A stretch of DNA of 64,000 nt from an uncultured Pseudomonas sp. (GCF_946885885.1 NZ_CAMPHN010000003.1:1-64000), one strand, 5' to 3'. Shown: positions 37,761 to 46,999, counted from the first letter of the stretch. Numbers and translations are program-made. Notes: generated from the letters alone by a model not told the origin.

Positions 37761-38381
37761 ATGCCCCGTTCACGTTCTTCTGGCCGTCCGTCCGGCAAAC
37801 CCGCCATACGCCGCGTGGCCAAGGCCCCGCCGGCGGAGCCGCGCCTGTTGTTACTGAACAAACCCTTCGATGTGCTGACCCAGTTCAACGACGAGCAGGG
37901 CCGCGCCACCCTCAAGGATTTCGTCGCGGTGCCTGGTGTCTATCCGGCCGGGCGCCTGGACCGCGACAGCGAAGGGCTGTTGCTGCTGACCAACGACGGC
38001 GGTTTGCAGGCGCGTATCGCCGACCCCAAACACAAACTGGCGAAAACCTACTGGGTGCAGGTGGAGGGCGAGCCGAACGAGGCGCAGTTGCAGCAACTGC
38101 GTGACGGCGTGCAACTCAACGACGGGCCGACACTGCCGGCCGAAGCGCGTCTGCTGGACGAGCCGCAGCTGTGGCCACGCAACCCGCCGGTGCGCTTTCG
38201 CAAGAGCGTGCCCACCGCCTGGCTGGAATTGGTGATACGCGAGGGGCGCAACCGTCAGGTCCGGCGCATGACCGCGGCGGTCGGCCTGCCGACCTTGCGC
38301 CTGGTGCGGGTGCGTATCGGGCCTTGGGGATTGGATGGCTTGCAGCCGGGCGAATGGAAAGAGGTCGAGGCGCGGCTGTAG
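37761..38381 (+). CDS. rluE: rRNA pseudouridine synthase, RluE-like
   Basis: 206 residues, RsuA family without an S4 domain, the RluE plan (pseudouridine 2457 of 23S rRNA in E. coli). The catalytic Asp is in [31 protein letters not shown] and [19 protein letters not shown] are the other signatures. ATG 37761 starts a basic, disordered N-terminus ([14 protein letters not shown]); the upstream extension is not credible. Confidence 0.92.
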   Translation: MPRSRSSGRPSGKPAIRRVAKAPPAEPRLLLLNKPFDVLTQFNDEQGRATLKDFVAVPGVYPAGRLDRDSEGLLLLTNDGGLQARIADPKHKLAKTYWVQVEGEPNEAQLQQLRDGVQLNDGPTLPAEARLLDEPQLWPRNPPVRFRKSVPTAWLELVIREGRNRQVRRMTAAVGLPTLRLVRVRIGPWGLDGLQPGEWKEVEARL

Positions 38382-38512
38382 GATGGGGCGGGCGTGGCGA
38401 TACCCATGCGGAGCCTGAAGGGTGATGGGTATCGCCAGCTCGATCTCGCGGCTCGCCCCTCCGACGCCGATTTTGTTGGGCTTCGTTCCTCAGCACCAAC
38501 CTACATAAACAC

Positions 38513-38716
38513 TCAGACGCCTTCCATGCCGGCGATGACCACCGTCTTGATGATGAAGCCCAGCACGCCCAGGCCCAGGGCGAGAAACAGGATCATGGTG
38601 CCGAAGCGGCCGGCCTTGGACTTTTTCGCCAGGTCCCAGACGATAAACGCCATAAACAGCACCAGGCCGCCGACCAGCACGGTCATCATCAACTCTTCGA
38701 ATACTTCGGGTTCCAT
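38513..38716 (-). CDS. DUF2788 small membrane protein
   Basis: 67 residues, MEPEVFEELMMTVLVGGLVL, with two membrane segments separated by WDLAKKSKAGRFGT and the second ending GFIIKTVVIAGMEGV. This matches the DUF2788 family; function unknown. GAGG lies upstream of ATG 38716. Convergent with rluE. Confidence 0.85.
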   Translation of the reverse strand: MEPEVFEELMMTVLVGGLVLFMAFIVWDLAKKSKAGRFGTMILFLALGLGVLGFIIKTVVIAGMEGV

Positions 38717-38828
38717 CTTGACCTCGAGTGGCGGCCAGTGGGCTCTGCCCCTGGCGTGAGTCTGGCGAGCTGAGTTGCGCCTGGAGTTCGATCCGCAAAC
38801 AGTGGTTATCTGCAAGGCCTGCAAAATC

Positions 38829-38905
38829 GTAGGGCGGACATGCCGAAGGCTTGTCCGCCATTTGCGCCGCCAACGGTGGACAAGGCTTCGCCATGTCCAC
38901 CCTAC
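38829..38905. repeat. BIME copy (family E, GTAGGGCGGACATGCCGAAGG)
   Basis: Two hairpins in opposite orientation: GGCGGACA...TTGTCCGCC on the left and GGTGGACA...TGTCCACC on the right, with GTAG and CTAC ends. Sister copies at 47869-47943 and 51088-51163. Confidence 0.88.
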
Positions 38906-39009
38906 ATGGGCTACCCAGTGACAGGCACGGTAAGGGGCAGAAAAACGCCGGCGATTATACGCCAGCTCCCGCCTTTGTCAGCGACCGCCGGTAAGCGCTG
39001 GCGCCGCCA

Positions 39010-39489
39010 TCAGCTGCGCAGATGCTGCAACGGCAACTGGGTGCTGGACAGGATCTGCTGCAACACGAAGCTGGAGCGCACGCTGGAGACGCCGTCGATG
39101 CGGGTCAGGGTGCCGAGCAGGAATTTCTGGTAGTGATCCATGTCCGGCACCACCACCTTGAGCTGGTAGTCGGCATCCATCCCCGTGACCAGGCAGCATT
39201 CCAGCACCTCGGGGCATTTGCGGATTTGTTCCTGGAAGTGCTCGAAACGCTCGGGGGTGTGTTTGTCCATGCCGATCAGCACGTAAGCGGTCAGGGTCAG
39301 GCCGAGTTTTTTGCGATCGAGCAGCGCCACCTGGCCGGCGATATAGCCGTCATCCTGCAACTGCTTGACCCGCCGCGAGCAGGGCGAGGGCGACAGGCCG
39401 ATGCGTTCGGCCAGCTCCTGATTGGACAGGCCGGCATCGCGTTGCAATTCGGCGAGGATATTCAGGTCGTAGCGGTCGAGTTTGTTCAT
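39010..39489 (-). CDS. Lrp/AsnC family transcriptional regulator
   Basis: 159 residues from ATG 39489. The N-terminal HTH is ELAERIGLSPSPCSRRVKQL and the RAM effector domain follows (VLIGMDKHTPERFEHFQ, CCLVTGMDADYQLKVVV). Members bind amino acids and act as octamers. The longer in-frame start at 39531 adds an atypical extension. A 10-bp palindrome 55 bases upstream may be its own operator. Confidence 0.92.
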   Translation of the reverse strand: MNKLDRYDLNILAELQRDAGLSNQELAERIGLSPSPCSRRVKQLQDDGYIAGQVALLDRKKLGLTLTAYVLIGMDKHTPERFEHFQEQIRKCPEVLECCLVTGMDADYQLKVVVPDMDHYQKFLLGTLTRIDGVSSVRSSFVLQQILSSTQLPLQHLRS

Positions 39490-39543
39490 CTTGTCAGGTC
39501 TTTCATGGTCTGGTTGCGAGTAATGATGCACTTGTAGCGATTA

Positions 39544-39553
39544 ATTGCGCAAT
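39544..39553. promoter_or_regulatory. Palindrome ATTGCGCAAT upstream of the Lrp gene
   Basis: A perfect 10-bp palindrome in an AT-richer stretch, flanked by CGATTA and CGGTGG. A second AT-rich inverted element, GCTAGCAATATTAGC (39564-39578), follows. Both are placed as an autoregulatory site of an AsnC/Lrp protein would be. Confidence 0.35.
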
Positions 39554-39623
39554 CGGTGGGTTGGCTAGCAATATTAGCAATCATCTGTCGCGGTCTTGGC
39601 GCTAAGCTTTATCCCAGTTTCAT

Positions 39624-39800
39624 GGCCCGGACGACACGTCCAGCCGGCTCGCCCAACCAGGCGAGCGGCAGCCGCCGATCCTACCGGATCGTCACGGCAC
39701 CCGGGTCCGCACTGCCCAACCAGGCGGGCGACGAAAGCGGCAAGAGCGTTGCCGGTACTGGACAGTTTTTCGAGGGGAGGCCGTAAGGTCTCCCCTTTTT
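39624..39800 (+). ncRNA. Candidate orphan small RNA ending at an intrinsic terminator
   Basis: No gene on the plus strand leads to the strong terminator at 39774-39800, since both neighbours are on the minus strand. Upstream of it are ordered hairpins: GCTCGCC-CAACCA-GGCGAGC (39647-39666), CGATCC-TACC-GGATCG (39676-39691), and GCC-CAACCA-GGC (39714-39725). Two hairpins thus show the same CAACCA loop. I cannot assign it to a known RNA family. The 5' end is a guess, and no clear promoter was found. The 76-codon ORF across it has no coding character. Confidence 0.45.
39774..39800 (+). terminator. Rho-independent terminator
   Basis: Stem GGGGAGGCC / GGTCTCCCC (nine pairs with one wobble) closed by a GTAA tetraloop and followed by five T. 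One of the clearest intrinsic terminators in the window. Confidence 0.85.
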
Positions 39801-39822
39801 AATGGCGCCGCTGGCTGAGTTT

Positions 39823-39890
39823 GTAGCCCGGATGCAATCCGGGGAGCGACTGTGCGGTTACCAACATGTCCCGGATTGCATCCGGGCTAC
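39823..39890. repeat. BIME copy (family D, GTAGCCCGGATGCAATCCGGG)
   Basis: Each end is a compact hairpin CCCGGAT-GCA-ATCCGGG, headed GTAG on the left and closed CTAC on the right. Sister copies at 47967-48032 and 51177-51243. To 39965 nothing else is seen. Confidence 0.9.
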
Positions 39891-39965
39891 GGGATGGCAA
39901 GCGCCGCGGACAAAACCTGCCTATGCAACAGCTAGTGGATACCTAGTCCTTTATGGACGCGCCCG

Positions 39966-40871
39966 CTACGCCTGGGGTTGCGGGTCGTTGCGCTTGATCA
40001 CGTCCGCCGGGTCGGCGTGCACCAGTACCTGCGCCCGCGGGAACTCGGCGCGAATCGCCGCTTCGACCTGATCGCACAAGCGGTGGGCCTGGGTCAGGCG
40101 CATATCGCTCGGCAATTCGATATGCAATTGCACGAACCAATGGGTGCCGGAGATGCGCGTGCGCAGGTCGTGGGCGCCGAGCACGCCGGGCACGCCGCAG
40201 GCCAGGTCATGCATGTGCGCACTGATCGCCGGTTCCAATTCCTGGTCCATCAATACCGCCGAGGCTTCCTGGGCGATGCGGATGGCGCTCCATAGAATGT
40301 AGAAGGCGATGGCGATCCCGAATACCGCGTCCAGGCGTTCCCAGCCGTAACTGGCCAGGCCGATGGCGACCAGGATGCTGGTGTTGAGCAAGAGGTCGGA
40401 GCGGTAGTGCAACGAGTCGGCACGAATCGCCGTGGAGCCGGTCAGGCGTACCACATGGCGCTGGAACAGCAGCAGGGCCAGGGTCAGCGCCAGGGACAGC
40501 AGCATCACCGCAATACCCAGCGCGGGCGCGCCTATCGGTTGCGGATTGAGCAGACGCTCTACGCCATGGCCACCCACCAGCAGCGCGCTGGCGCCGATGA
40601 ACAATGCTTGGCCCAGGCCCGCCAGGGCTTCGGCCTTGCCGTGGCCGTAACGATGGTCGTCATCGGCCGGGCGTAGCGCGTAGTGCACCGCCAGCAGATT
40701 GAGCAGCGAGGCGGCGCCGTCGAGCAGCGAGTCGGTCAAGCCGGCCAGCAGGCTGACCGAACCGCTCAGCCACCAGGCGACGGCCTTGGCCAGCGCCAGG
40801 CTCAGGGCCACCGCGAGGGCGGCGAAGGTGGCCAGACGCATCAGCCGGGCGTGCTGCTGCGGGGTGTTCAC
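39966..40871 (-). CDS. Cation diffusion facilitator (FieF-like)
   Basis: 301 residues. An inner-membrane metal/proton antiporter exporting divalent cations (Zn, Fe, Cd or Co). Six membrane segments; the metal site residues are in SLLAGLTDSLLDGAASLLNL and the DDDHRYGHGKAEALAGL signature follows. A cytoplasmic C-terminal domain is present (VLMDQELEPAISAHMHDL). Metal specificity cannot be fixed from sequence alone. Confidence 0.94.
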   Translation of the reverse strand: MNTPQQHARLMRLATFAALAVALSLALAKAVAWWLSGSVSLLAGLTDSLLDGAASLLNLLAVHYALRPADDDHRYGHGKAEALAGLGQALFIGASALLVGGHGVERLLNPQPIGAPALGIAVMLLSLALTLALLLFQRHVVRLTGSTAIRADSLHYRSDLLLNTSILVAIGLASYGWERLDAVFGIAIAFYILWSAIRIAQEASAVLMDQELEPAISAHMHDLACGVPGVLGAHDLRTRISGTHWFVQLHIELPSDMRLTQAHRLCDQVEAAIRAEFPRAQVLVHADPADVIKRNDPQPQA

Positions 40872-40908
40872 CGGCGATTCCGCTTCGACGTGGCGGCCAA
40901 GGCAGCGA

Positions 40909-41328
40909 TCACGCGGCCGGACGCAAGCCGTAGGCCGCCAATTGTTCGATGCTGCCGCTGTGGCGGATCAGACGCGGGTCGTCGAGCGGCAGGCTGTGGC
41001 CGGTGCTCTGTTCGATCAGCACCTTGAGTTTGGCGTTGTCGATCTGGCCGTCGGCATCCACCAGGTTCTGCAGCGCCTGCGGGTCGACCTGGGCACTGGT
41101 GCCGCCCGGCAGGTAGATGGCGCCGGTGGCGAAGTCGATGCCGAAGGCGATCAGCCCGGGGATCACATAGAACAGAATGCCGACCGCATCGAGCGCCGCG
41201 ACCACCGGGTCGATACGGCCTTCGATCTGGCCGCGGCGATCGGGGAAAAACAGCGTGCCGCAAGCGGTCAACTGAGTGAGCAGGGAGGCAGCGAGAACGC
41301 CGCCGATGATCCGAGTGTGCATGCGCAT
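40909..41328 (-). CDS. Putative lipoprotein
   Basis: 139 residues from ATG 41328, with GAGGTG well spaced upstream. The signal peptide ends in a lipobox-like LTACG. A hydrophobic stretch VGILFYVIPGLIAFGIDFAT follows. No known domain. The same small lipoprotein lies beside hrpB in P. aeruginosa as far as I recall. Divergent from hrpB. Confidence 0.82.
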   Translation of the reverse strand: MRMHTRIIGGVLAASLLTQLTACGTLFFPDRRGQIEGRIDPVVAALDAVGILFYVIPGLIAFGIDFATGAIYLPGGTSAQVDPQALQNLVDADGQIDNAKLKVLIEQSTGHSLPLDDPRLIRHSGSIEQLAAYGLRPAA

Positions 41329-41480
41329 TGGACACCTCATGGCTGAAAATTGGCGCAACTATAGCAAGGCGGCAGCGCGCCGGCTGCTGCAAAACCGTTG
41401 TGTTCTGGCGTTGCCCAATTAAGACCGGCAATGCTGGCTGGCAGTTCGCCGCTATAATCGCCGGCCAGATTGGAGACGCC

Positions 41481-44015
41481 ATGAATTCCCTGCCTATCGA
41501 TGCCCAGCTACCCGCTTTGCGCGAGGCCCTGGCCGGCCGCCACGAAGCGGTGCTGGAGGCGCCGCCTGGCGCCGGTAAGACCACCCGGGTGCCGCTGGCC
41601 CTGCTCGATCAGCCGTGGTTGGCGGGGCAACGCATCGTCATGCTCGAACCCCGCCGCCTGGCCGCCCGCGCCGCGGCGGAGCGACTGGCCAGCGAGCTGG
41701 GCGAGAGGGTCGGCGAAACCGTCGGCTACCGCATTCGCCTGGACAGCAAGGTCGGCCCGCGCACGCGCATCGAAGTGGTCACCGAAGGCATTCTCGCCCG
41801 CCGCTTGCAGGACGACCCGGCGCTGGAGGGCGTCGGCCTGGTGATTTTCGACGAATTCCACGAACGCAGCCTGGATGCCGATCTGGCCCTGGCCCTGTGT
41901 CTGAACGGCAGGGCGATGTTTCGTGGTGAGGATTCCGGCGAGCCGCCACTCAAGATCTTGTTGATGTCCGCGACCCTGGAAGGCGAGCGCCTGGCCGCGC
42001 TGCTCGGCGATGCGCCGGTGTTGCGCAGCGAAGGGCGGATGTTCCCGGTGGCGCAGCATTGGAGCGCGCCTTTTCAGCCGGGCGAATGGCTGGAGCCGCG
42101 CGTTGTGCAAACGGTGCTGCAAGCGCTGGACGACGAGCCGGGCAGCCTGCTGGTGTTTCTGCCGGGGCAGGCGGAGATTCGCCGGGTCAACGAACAGTTG
42201 GCCGAACGCTTGGACGGGCGCGGCGATATTCTGCTTTGCCCGTTGCACGGCGAACTGGAGCTGAGCGCCCAACGCGCGGCTATCGAACCGGCGCCGGCGG
42301 GCCTGCGTAAGATAGTGCTGGCGACCAATATCGCCGAGACCAGCCTGACCATCGATGGTGTGCGCGTGGTGGTGGATGCCGGCCTGGCGCGGGTGCCGCG
42401 CTTCGACCCGGGCAGCGGCATGACCCGCCTGGAAACCCAGCGCATTTCCCGCGCCTCGGCGACCCAGCGTGCCGGCCGTGCCGGGCGTTTACAGGCGGGC
42501 GCCTGTTACCGCCTGTGGTCGCAGGCGCAGCACGAGCAATTGGCGGCTTACGGCGCGGCGGAAATCCTTCAGGCCGATCTGGCCGGCCTGGCCCTGCAAT
42601 TGGCGCGCTGGGGCGTGAGCCCGGATGAGCTGATCTGGCTCGACCCACCGCCCGCCGCAGCCTATGCCCAGGCCCGCGATCTGCTGACCCGCCTGGGCGC
42701 GCTGGACCAACGCGGCGCGCTCAGCGAGCACGGCCGCGCCATGGCCGAATTGCCGACGCACCCGCGTATCGCCCATTTATTGCTGCGCGGCCAGGCCCTG
42801 GGTTTGGCGGAGCTGGCCTGCAACCTGGCGGCGCTGCTTGGCGAGCGTGACATCCTCAAGGGCGCAGGTGCTGATCTGCACAGTCGCATCGCCTTGCTCA
42901 GTGGCGAGAGCAAGGCCGGCCGCGCCGCTCAGGGTGGCATGCAGCGGGCGCGGCAACTTGCCCGGCAATTCCATGGTTTGCTCAAACGCAGCCCTGTGAG
43001 CGAGCCGGTGGCCGATCCCGAGCACCCGCGCTGGCTCGGCGCCTTGCTGGCGTTCGCCTACCCGGACCGGGTCGCCCAGCAGCGCCGTGCCGGCGGCGCC
43101 GAATACCGCCTGGCCAACGGCCGCGCCGCGCTATTCGCCGAAGCCGATGCGCTGATGAAGCACGAATGGCTGGTGCTCGCCGACCTCGGCAGCCGCCAGG
43201 GCCAGCGCGAGGAGCGTATCTACCTGGCCGCCGACCTCGACCCGCAACTGTTCGAGACGGTGCTGGCCGAGCAGATCACCATCCGCGAGGAACTGGACTG
43301 GGACGAACGCGAAGGCGTGCTGCGCGCCGAGCGGCAGCGCCGTTTGGGCGAGCTGGTGCTCAGCCGCGAACCGCTGAACGGCTTGGACCAAGCGGCGCGC
43401 AGCCGCGCCTTGCTCGGCCTGGTGCGGCGCAAAGGCTTGGCGCTGCTGCCCTGGACCCCGGAGCTGCGCCAGTGGCAGGCGCGCGTGGCCTTGCTGCGCG
43501 ATCTCGATCTACAAGCCCAGGGCCACAGCGACTGGCCGGATGTCGGCGATGCGGCCCTGCTGCAGTCGCTGGAAGATTGGCTGCAACCCTATCTTGGCCA
43601 GGTCAGCCGCCTCAGCCATTTCGCCAATCTCGATCTGCCTGGCATGCTCCAGAACCTGCTGCCCTGGCCGCTGCCACAACGCCTGGACGAGCTGGCGCCG
43701 CGCAGCGTGCAGGTGCCGTCCGGCTCGCGCATCGCCCTGGATTACCACGAACAACCGCCGGTTTTGGCGGTGCGCCTGCAAGAGTTGTTCGGCCTGGCCG
43801 ATACCCCGCGCATCGCCAGCGGTCGGCAGGTGGTCAAGTTGCACCTGTTGTCGCCGGCGCGCCGCCCGGTGCAGGTGACCCAGGACCTGGCCAACTTCTG
43901 GCGCAGCACCTACGCCGAAGTGAAGAAGGATTTGAAGGGGCGTTACCCCAAACATTATTGGCCGGACGACCCGCTGATCGCCGAACCCACCGCGCGGGCC
44001 AAGCCGCGCAAGTAA
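41481..44015 (+). CDS. hrpB: ATP-dependent helicase HrpB
   Basis: 844-residue DEAH-box SF2 helicase of the HrpB family; involved in RNA handling, precise role unclear. Walker A is EAPPGAGKTTRVPLALL, the DEAH-like box is FDEFHERSLDADLAL, followed by LLMSATLEG, TNIAETSLTIDGV and QRAGRAGRLQAG. The HA2 and C-terminal HrpB domains follow (EYRLANGRAALF). GGAG lies ahead of ATG 41481. Convergent with the next gene, two bases apart. Confidence 0.95.
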   Translation: MNSLPIDAQLPALREALAGRHEAVLEAPPGAGKTTRVPLALLDQPWLAGQRIVMLEPRRLAARAAAERLASELGERVGETVGYRIRLDSKVGPRTRIEVVTEGILARRLQDDPALEGVGLVIFDEFHERSLDADLALALCLNGRAMFRGEDSGEPPLKILLMSATLEGERLAALLGDAPVLRSEGRMFPVAQHWSAPFQPGEWLEPRVVQTVLQALDDEPGSLLVFLPGQAEIRRVNEQLAERLDGRGDILLCPLHGELELSAQRAAIEPAPAGLRKIVLATNIAETSLTIDGVRVVVDAGLARVPRFDPGSGMTRLETQRISRASATQRAGRAGRLQAGACYRLWSQAQHEQLAAYGAAEILQADLAGLALQLARWGVSPDELIWLDPPPAAAYAQARDLLTRLGALDQRGALSEHGRAMAELPTHPRIAHLLLRGQALGLAELACNLAALLGERDILKGAGADLHSRIALLSGESKAGRAAQGGMQRARQLARQFHGLLKRSPVSEPVADPEHPRWLGALLAFAYPDRVAQQRRAGGAEYRLANGRAALFAEADALMKHEWLVLADLGSRQGQREERIYLAADLDPQLFETVLAEQITIREELDWDEREGVLRAERQRRLGELVLSREPLNGLDQAARSRALLGLVRRKGLALLPWTPELRQWQARVALLRDLDLQAQGHSDWPDVGDAALLQSLEDWLQPYLGQVSRLSHFANLDLPGMLQNLLPWPLPQRLDELAPRSVQVPSGSRIALDYHEQPPVLAVRLQELFGLADTPRIASGRQVVKLHLLSPARRPVQVTQDLANFWRSTYAEVKKDLKGRYPKHYWPDDPLIAEPTARAKPRK

Positions 44016-44017
44016 GC

Positions 44018-44800
44018 TCAGGGCTGATTGGCGGCTGGCGAGCGCTCGCGGGCCAGTTCGCTAATGGCCTTGTTGATCCTGTTCAGGCTCTGCTGGGAAA
44101 CCTGCTTGCTGCACCACAGGTGACGTTGGCCGCCGTCGGGGCTGTCGCTGAAGCGAATATATTTGAAGTCGCCCTCGTCGAATTCGGATTGGCGGATCAG
44201 TTCGCTGGCCTCTTCCTCGGCGATAAAGAAGTAGTCGGCGCGGTCGAGGGCGATCATGCGCAGCATGTTCATGTTTTCCACCGTGGTTTTTATCCGCCGG
44301 GGTTCGATCTTGTGGATAAGCGCGTCGATATGCTCGCCGTAGGAATAGCCATCCTTGACCAACAGGCGTAGTTCGCGGTTATGCAACACCTGCTCCAGGC
44401 TGCTGCCGCTGTCGATGTTGATGTTGCTGAACAGCGCCAGGCCGATGGTCGGTTTGTCCTGGTACAGGGGCAGGGAGTAGTTGCCGATCAGTTCGCGCTG
44501 CGGGTTTTTGAACCAGCCGACCATGCAGTCCGCGCCTGCGTTCTTTTCGAGGAGCTGGATCTGTCGGTTGGAAGGGGTTTTCTCCCACTTGAAGGGGATG
44601 CCGGCGCGGCGCAGGGCTTGCTCGGCCGGGGTCGCGGTGAGACCGGCGATTTTGCCGTTGTCGAGGGTCTGCAGATAAGGCGCGCGCTCATTGTAGTGCA
44701 GGGTGATGAGTTGGTTGCCCTGGGCGGCGGTCGCGGCGCAAAGGAGCAGCGCCGAGAGCCAGTTGGCGGTTTGGACCAAGCGTTTTTGCTTTCTTGCCAT
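44018..44800 (-). CDS. Periplasmic solute-binding protein, family 3-like
   Basis: 260 residues from ATG 44800 (GGAGG eight bases upstream). Signal peptide (ANWLSALLLCAATAAQGN), then LITLHYNERAPYLQ, GLTATPAEQALRRAGIPFKW and ADCMVGWFKNPQR, the plan of SBP_bac_3 proteins. No ABC permease is adjacent, so it may work as an orphan sensor or receptor. Related in plan to the two genes that follow. Confidence 0.85.
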   Translation of the reverse strand: MARKQKRLVQTANWLSALLLCAATAAQGNQLITLHYNERAPYLQTLDNGKIAGLTATPAEQALRRAGIPFKWEKTPSNRQIQLLEKNAGADCMVGWFKNPQRELIGNYSLPLYQDKPTIGLALFSNINIDSGSSLEQVLHNRELRLLVKDGYSYGEHIDALIHKIEPRRIKTTVENMNMLRMIALDRADYFFIAEEEASELIRQSEFDEGDFKYIRFSDSPDGGQRHLWCSKQVSQQSLNRINKAISELARERSPAANQP

Positions 44801-44901
44801 TTTGTCGGCCTCCGTCCTGTGCCGATGGAACAACTTGAGCCTAGCAGGCCGTCAGCGCTTGTGAGTTGCCGCAGCGTTCCACCTCAGGAGGTGTCAGCGG
44901 C

Positions 44902-45648
44902 TCACTGCAAGCGCAGATCCTCGCCGTCCGCCCGCAATCGCTCGTAGGCCCGATCCAGGGCATCGCGCAGGGCTTCGGCGTTCGGGGCTTTCTTGGAGAT
45001 GATCATCTTGGCCGTCAGCCGCTGCAGTATCTGGTGCGGCATCGGGGCTATGCCGAGCTGTCGACGGGCCTGCTCGACCGGGATGTGGTAGTCGAGGAGG
45101 AAGTCGCCGCGATGGCGCTGGAGCATTTCCAGCGCGGCGCCGTGGCTGCCGGTGCGGTGGATCCGCAGATTCAGCGCCGGGTCCTGCAGCCAGTCGCTGT
45201 AGGGTTTCCAGTAGGTGTAGCCGCTGATCGCGATAACGCCGTGCCCGGCCAGGTCTTCCGGCAACGTGGGCGCCGGCATGTCCGGGCGGCGGTAGAGCGC
45301 CAGGTCGAGTTCGCCGAGCACGCTGCGGCTTTCCAATACGTGAGCGCGCAGTTCTTCCTTGCCGGTCGCGCCCGGCCAGAGGTGCACGCTGCCGTCGCGC
45401 AGGCCGGCGTACAGGCGCGCGCCGGGCAGACCGCGGAACTCGCCGCGGTAGCCGGCCTTATCCAGCAGGCGCTCGATCAGATCCAGGGTGGCGCCTTGCG
45501 GGCGACCTTCGGCGTCGGTGTAGGTGTAGGGCGGGAACTCGTAGTAGCCGACCTTGACCAGCGGTGCGAGAGGCGCCGGGGCGTCCTGGGCGGTGCTCGG
45601 CCCGCAGAACAAGGCGCTGCAGAGCAAAAGACAGAAAGGTATTCGCAT
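44902..45648 (-). CDS. Periplasmic solute-binding protein paralogue 1
   Basis: 248 residues. Signal peptide MRIPFCLLLCSALFCGPSTA, then VKVGYYEFPPYTYTDAEGRP and DLIERLLDKAGYRGEF, an SBP_bac_3-like fold. It shares long blocks with the next gene (ALEMLQRHRGDFLLDY, PVEQARRQLGI, AEALRDALDRAY), so the two are a tandem duplication. No permease or ATPase gene nearby. Confidence 0.87.
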   Translation of the reverse strand: MRIPFCLLLCSALFCGPSTAQDAPAPLAPLVKVGYYEFPPYTYTDAEGRPQGATLDLIERLLDKAGYRGEFRGLPGARLYAGLRDGSVHLWPGATGKEELRAHVLESRSVLGELDLALYRRPDMPAPTLPEDLAGHGVIAISGYTYWKPYSDWLQDPALNLRIHRTGSHGAALEMLQRHRGDFLLDYHIPVEQARRQLGIAPMPHQILQRLTAKMIISKKAPNAEALRDALDRAYERLRADGEDLRLQ

Positions 45649-45771
45649 GGGTTACCGCGGCAGCAGTTGCCGTTTTTTTTATAAAGATGCGGCGACAAAA
45701 GGGCCGGGAATGTTGCGGCGCCAGTGGCGGTTTGTCCAGTTATCGGCGTCGCTCCTGGACCGCTGGCGCGA

Positions 45772-46518
45772 TCAGGGTAGGCGCAGGTCTACGCCTGCCG
45801 CTTGCAGTTCCTGGTAGGCGCGGTCGAGGGCGTCGCGTAGCGCTTCGGCGCCCGGTGCGTGGCGCGAGACGATCAGGTTCAGCGGGATGCGCTGCAATTG
45901 GATAAACGGCAGTTCGCCTATGCCCAGCCGTTGCCGAGCTTGTTCGACCGGGGTTTGATAGTCGAGAAGGAAATCGCCGCGATGGCGCTGGAGCATTTCC
46001 AGGGCGGCGGTATGGGTGCTGGTGCGATGGCTCTCGATTTGCAGCGCGGGGTCGTTGAGCATCTCGTTGATCGGTTGCCAGTAGGTGTAGCCGGTGATCA
46101 TGATCAGCCCGCGGCCTTTGAGGTCTTCCGGCAGGCGCGGCAGCGGGGTGTCGCGACGGAAATACAGGTTGAGCACGATCTCGCCGACCTGGGTGCGGGT
46201 TTCCAGGGTGTGGTCGGCCAGTTCGGGCTTGCCCGGCGCGCCGGGCCAGATATGCACGCTGCCATCTTGCAGGGCGCCGTACAGGCGCGCGCTGGGGTAC
46301 GAACGGATCTCCGCGCGGTAGCCGGCGTGCTTCAACAGGCGCTCGGTCAGTTCCAGGATGGCGCCTCGTGGACGGCCCTGGCTGTCGCTGTAGGAGTGTG
46401 GCGGAAATTCGTAGAAGCCCACCTGTACCAGCGGGCCGGCCTCGCTTTCGCCAGGTCGAGCATAATCCGGGACGGACAGTAGCGTGGCCATCAGCAGCAG
46501 AAAGAAATGTATTCGCAT
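45772..46518 (-). CDS. Periplasmic solute-binding protein paralogue 2
   Basis: 248 residues from ATG 46518 (MRIHFFLLLMATLLSVPDYA signal peptide). VQVGFYEFPPHSYSDSQGRP and ELTERLLKHAGYRAEI mirror paralogue 1, and the two have the same length. The ORF is open to 46575 but the MRI start matches its sister. The ligand is unknown. Confidence 0.87.
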   Translation of the reverse strand: MRIHFFLLLMATLLSVPDYARPGESEAGPLVQVGFYEFPPHSYSDSQGRPRGAILELTERLLKHAGYRAEIRSYPSARLYGALQDGSVHIWPGAPGKPELADHTLETRTQVGEIVLNLYFRRDTPLPRLPEDLKGRGLIMITGYTYWQPINEMLNDPALQIESHRTSTHTAALEMLQRHRGDFLLDYQTPVEQARQRLGIGELPFIQLQRIPLNLIVSRHAPGAEALRDALDRAYQELQAAGVDLRLP

Positions 46519-46618
46519 CAATCGGTTAGCAGCTCTTTGGCCGTTTTTTGAATATTCTGTTACGAAGACGAGCATGGCGAAGTGCCCATGTCTTTGTCCA
46601 GAGCGATTTGTCCGGTTG

Positions 46619-46741
46619 TCAGTCCGGCTGTTCGAGCGGCGGTAAAAGCAGACGGGCGATCACCGGCAAATGGCTGGAGACCACCGGCGCGTCGTGATGG
46701 CGTACATAGGTCATGACGCGCGTGGCCTTGTGGGGCGTGAA
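46619..46741 (-). pseudogene. Remnant of an endonuclease/exonuclease/phosphatase-family gene
   Basis: A 40-codon open stretch reads FTPHKATRVMTYVRHHDAPV then VSSHLPVIARLLLPPLEQPD before a TGA. SSHLPVIARL looks like the conserved C-terminal (S)DHxPV end of the EEP fold. In-frame stops upstream and no start mean only the 3' end is left. The rest of the 46519-46999 gap holds no gene. Confidence 0.45.
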
Positions 46742-46999
46742 CTATGCTCAAAGCGGCGAGCATACCCGAACGCGGTGCCGGCATGGCCGAACCGCCAATC
46801 GCCCGACGTGGGTTGCCCGCTCAAGTGGCATGTCGATAAGGCCGCCACCGGCGTTTTTTGCGATTGCACACTTACCCGCGCATCCCCCTGTTGCGATAGC
46901 AGCCGTAACAGGCTCTAGTAGGCATCGTTATTGAAGCGTCGGAGGCTGGATGCAAGGCACTGACGCTTGCAAAGACCCCGTCAGGCAAATGAGGTCGGT

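Noticed and set aside
39556..39786. 76-codon plus-strand ORF upstream of the strong terminator
   Set aside because: No ribosome site and no coding character; the region folds as a series of hairpins and is better explained as an RNA.
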